Below are positions 14,599 to 15,531 of a DNA stretch of 15,531 bases, piece by piece. A program made the position numbers and the translations under genes. The notes beneath the pieces were generated by a model, which worked only from the letters and a program-made list of their open reading frames with translations, ran no database searches and was not told the origin of the DNA. The stretch is taken from NCBI GenBank assembly GCA_027056615.1, contig JALUKJ010000063.1:1-15531 (forward strand), in the 5' to 3' direction. The DNA is from Campylobacteraceae bacterium (GTDB lineage: Bacteria > Campylobacterota > Campylobacteria > Campylobacterales > Sulfurovaceae). Numbering within the stretch: the first letter of the stretch is position 1; each line of letters begins with the position of its first letter.

Positions 14599-15255
14599 TT
14601 ATACTCTAAAAGTTTCAGAAGTACGACACAACCTCTCCATAAAACACCCCTCACATTCAGGTTTAATAGCTTTACATTTGTATCGTCCAAATAGTACCAT
14701 AGCTTGATGAAGTCTGTGAAGGTCTGTTTTAAACTTTCTACTTAAGGTCTCTTCTGTTTTTATGGCTGTTTTATCATCACTAAGTCCTAAACGGTGAGCA
14801 ACTCTAAATACATGAGTATCAACAGCCATAAGGTTAGCACCTGTGTACTCTATCATTACGACATTAGCTGTCTTTTGTCCTACTCCTGCTAGTTTTACTA
14901 ACTCTTTGGTATCTTGTGGAATCTCTCCATTATAGTTCTCTACAACTGACTGAGCCATTTTGATGAGGTTTTTAGCTTTATTATTAAAAAAAGAGCAGGT
15001 TTTAATATAGGATTTTACATCATCTAAGTCTGCATTGGCAAGTTTTATAGGAGTTGGATATTTTTCAAATAGAGCAGGAGTAATAATATTTACTCGTTTA
15101 TCCGTGCATTGTGCCGAAAGCATAACGGCAATAAGTAGTTCATAGATATTATTATAGTTTAATTCTGTCAAAGAATCAGGATAATGTTTTAAAAAAAGAG
15201 TTTTTATCTCCTCAATCTCTTTTTTTGTTGCAAGTTTAATTTTTTTAGTTGCCAT
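14599..15255 (-). CDS. nth: Endonuclease III (DNA glycosylase/AP lyase)
   Basis: Nth removes oxidised pyrimidines from DNA and cuts the abasic site, starting base-excision repair. The 218 residues contain the whole family core: LLIAVMLSAQCTDKRVN (40-56), the helix-hairpin-helix LVKLAGVGQKTANVV (119-133) with catalytic Lys128, and Asp146 in AVDTHVFRVAHRLGL. The C-terminal 4Fe-4S loop has Cys194, 201, 204 and 210 (C-x6-C-x2-C-x5-C). Length is normal. A TATACT -10-like box lies on the minus strand at 15298-15293; the ribosome site (GAG at about 9 bases) is weak. It is divergent from the PEB4-like gene, an arrangement I recall from Campylobacter (nth next to peb4), and convergent with hspR. Confidence 0.96.
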   Translation of the reverse strand: MATKKIKLATKKEIEEIKTLFLKHYPDSLTELNYNNIYELLIAVMLSAQCTDKRVNIITPALFEKYPTPIKLANADLDDVKSYIKTCSFFNNKAKNLIKMAQSVVENYNGEIPQDTKELVKLAGVGQKTANVVMIEYTGANLMAVDTHVFRVAHRLGLSDDKTAIKTEETLSRKFKTDLHRLHQAMVLFGRYKCKAIKPECEGCFMERLCRTSETFRV

Positions 15256-15344
15256 TTTATAGTCTCTTTAAATTTTATTTTGGTAATCTAATAGTATATT
15301 TTTGGACTTAATTTTAGTTGATTTACAAATCATTTACTATTCTA

Positions 15345-15353
15345 TGTTATACT
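15345..15353 (+). promoter_or_regulatory. Extended -10 promoter of the PEB4/SurA-like gene
   Basis: TGT followed by TATACT forms an extended -10 element 31 bases before the ATG at 15385. TTTACA at 15322-15327 is a possible -35 box, but with a long 20-base spacer. A short perfect inverted repeat, GATTT-AC-AAATC (15320-15331), covers it. Confidence 0.5.
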
Positions 15354-15384
15354 CCTATATTAATATATATTTATAAGGTACAAA

Positions 15385-15531
15385 ATGAGAATAATTTTTA
15401 GACTTTTTTTATTTTTTTCTTCGTTTGGACTACTTACCCTTTTTGCTTCAGAAATTCTTGCTACTGTTAATGATTTTAATATTACTAAAGAAGAGGTCAA
15501 TGAATTTGTTATAAAAAGTATACCTGGAATG
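15385..15531 (+). CDS. Periplasmic SurA/PEB4-like peptidyl-prolyl isomerase, 3' partial
   Basis: Only the first 49 codons lie in the window. They encode a signal peptide (about 1-22: MRIIFRLF, a Phe/Leu-rich core, then LFA before Ser). The mature start EILATVNDFNITKEEVNEFV resembles the A-x-VNG-x-x-I-x-x-x-x-V entry of SurA/PrsA/PEB4 chaperones, with Asp in place of Gly. These proteins help outer-membrane proteins fold, and PEB4 of Campylobacter is an example. The isomerase domain is beyond the window and cannot be checked. The neighbour nth on the other strand supports the PEB4 assignment. The start is backed by an AAGG ribosome site about 8 bases upstream and by the extended -10 promoter. 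Confidence 0.7.
   Translation, partial: MRIIFRLFLFFSSFGLLTLFASEILATVNDFNITKEEVNEFVIKSIPGM

Overview
The window is a compact, AT-rich stretch of a bacterial chromosome. Lipid A, LPS-transport and Rod-complex genes show a Gram-negative cell. The gene neighbourhoods point to Campylobacterota (Epsilonproteobacteria): ilvB-ilvH-lpxD, lptA-engB upstream of the PBP2 gene, cbpA/dnaJ-hspR, and nth divergent from a PEB4/SurA-like gene. From memory these orders occur in Campylobacter or Helicobacter. The base composition and gene set would also suit a free-living Sulfurovum/Sulfurimonas-type relative, but the genus cannot be fixed from this sequence.

Layout. Positions 1-2562 (+) hold the 3' part of a TlpA-like thioredoxin gene, ftsY, and an unrecognised 358-residue membrane-anchored protein. 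That last gene runs tail to tail into lpxD with a 41-bp convergent overlap. Positions 10034-2522 (-) hold nine tightly packed genes that probably form one or two transcripts: lptA, engB, a GNAT acetyltransferase of the short N-acetylglutamate synthase type, a small MreD-like membrane protein, mrdA (PBP2), a six-cysteine membrane-anchored protein of unknown function, a 73-bp gap, then ilvB, ilvH and lpxD. Most junctions overlap by 1-8 bases. Positions 10170-12317 (+), divergent from lptA, hold psd, a HAD phosphatase and a DUF445 protein. Positions 12375-13204 (+) hold an AtpZ-type protein and an unrecognised four-helix membrane protein. Positions 13278-14528 (+) hold the heat-shock pair dnaJ/cbpA-hspR, behind a strong sigma70-type promoter that overlaps a HAIR-like HspR operator, and followed by a good hairpin terminator. 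Position 14599 to the end holds nth (-), then the 5' end of a PEB4/SurA-like periplasmic chaperone gene (+).

Most of the window serves envelope building: lipid A acylation (LpxD), LPS transport (LptA), cell elongation (PBP2 and the MreD-like protein), phosphatidylethanolamine synthesis (Psd), membrane protein targeting (FtsY) and periplasmic folding (thioredoxin, PEB4-like). Branched-chain amino acid, probable arginine-pathway, heat-shock and base-excision-repair genes are interleaved.

I see no mobile element, CRISPR array, tRNA or rRNA, and no clear undescribed defence or metabolic system. No gene-free stretch exceeds about 140 bases. The points most worth a second look are a predicted Cys3His metal site in PBP2, the HAIR-like operator before dnaJ-hspR, the six-cysteine protein downstream of mrdA, and the unknown protein overlapping lpxD.
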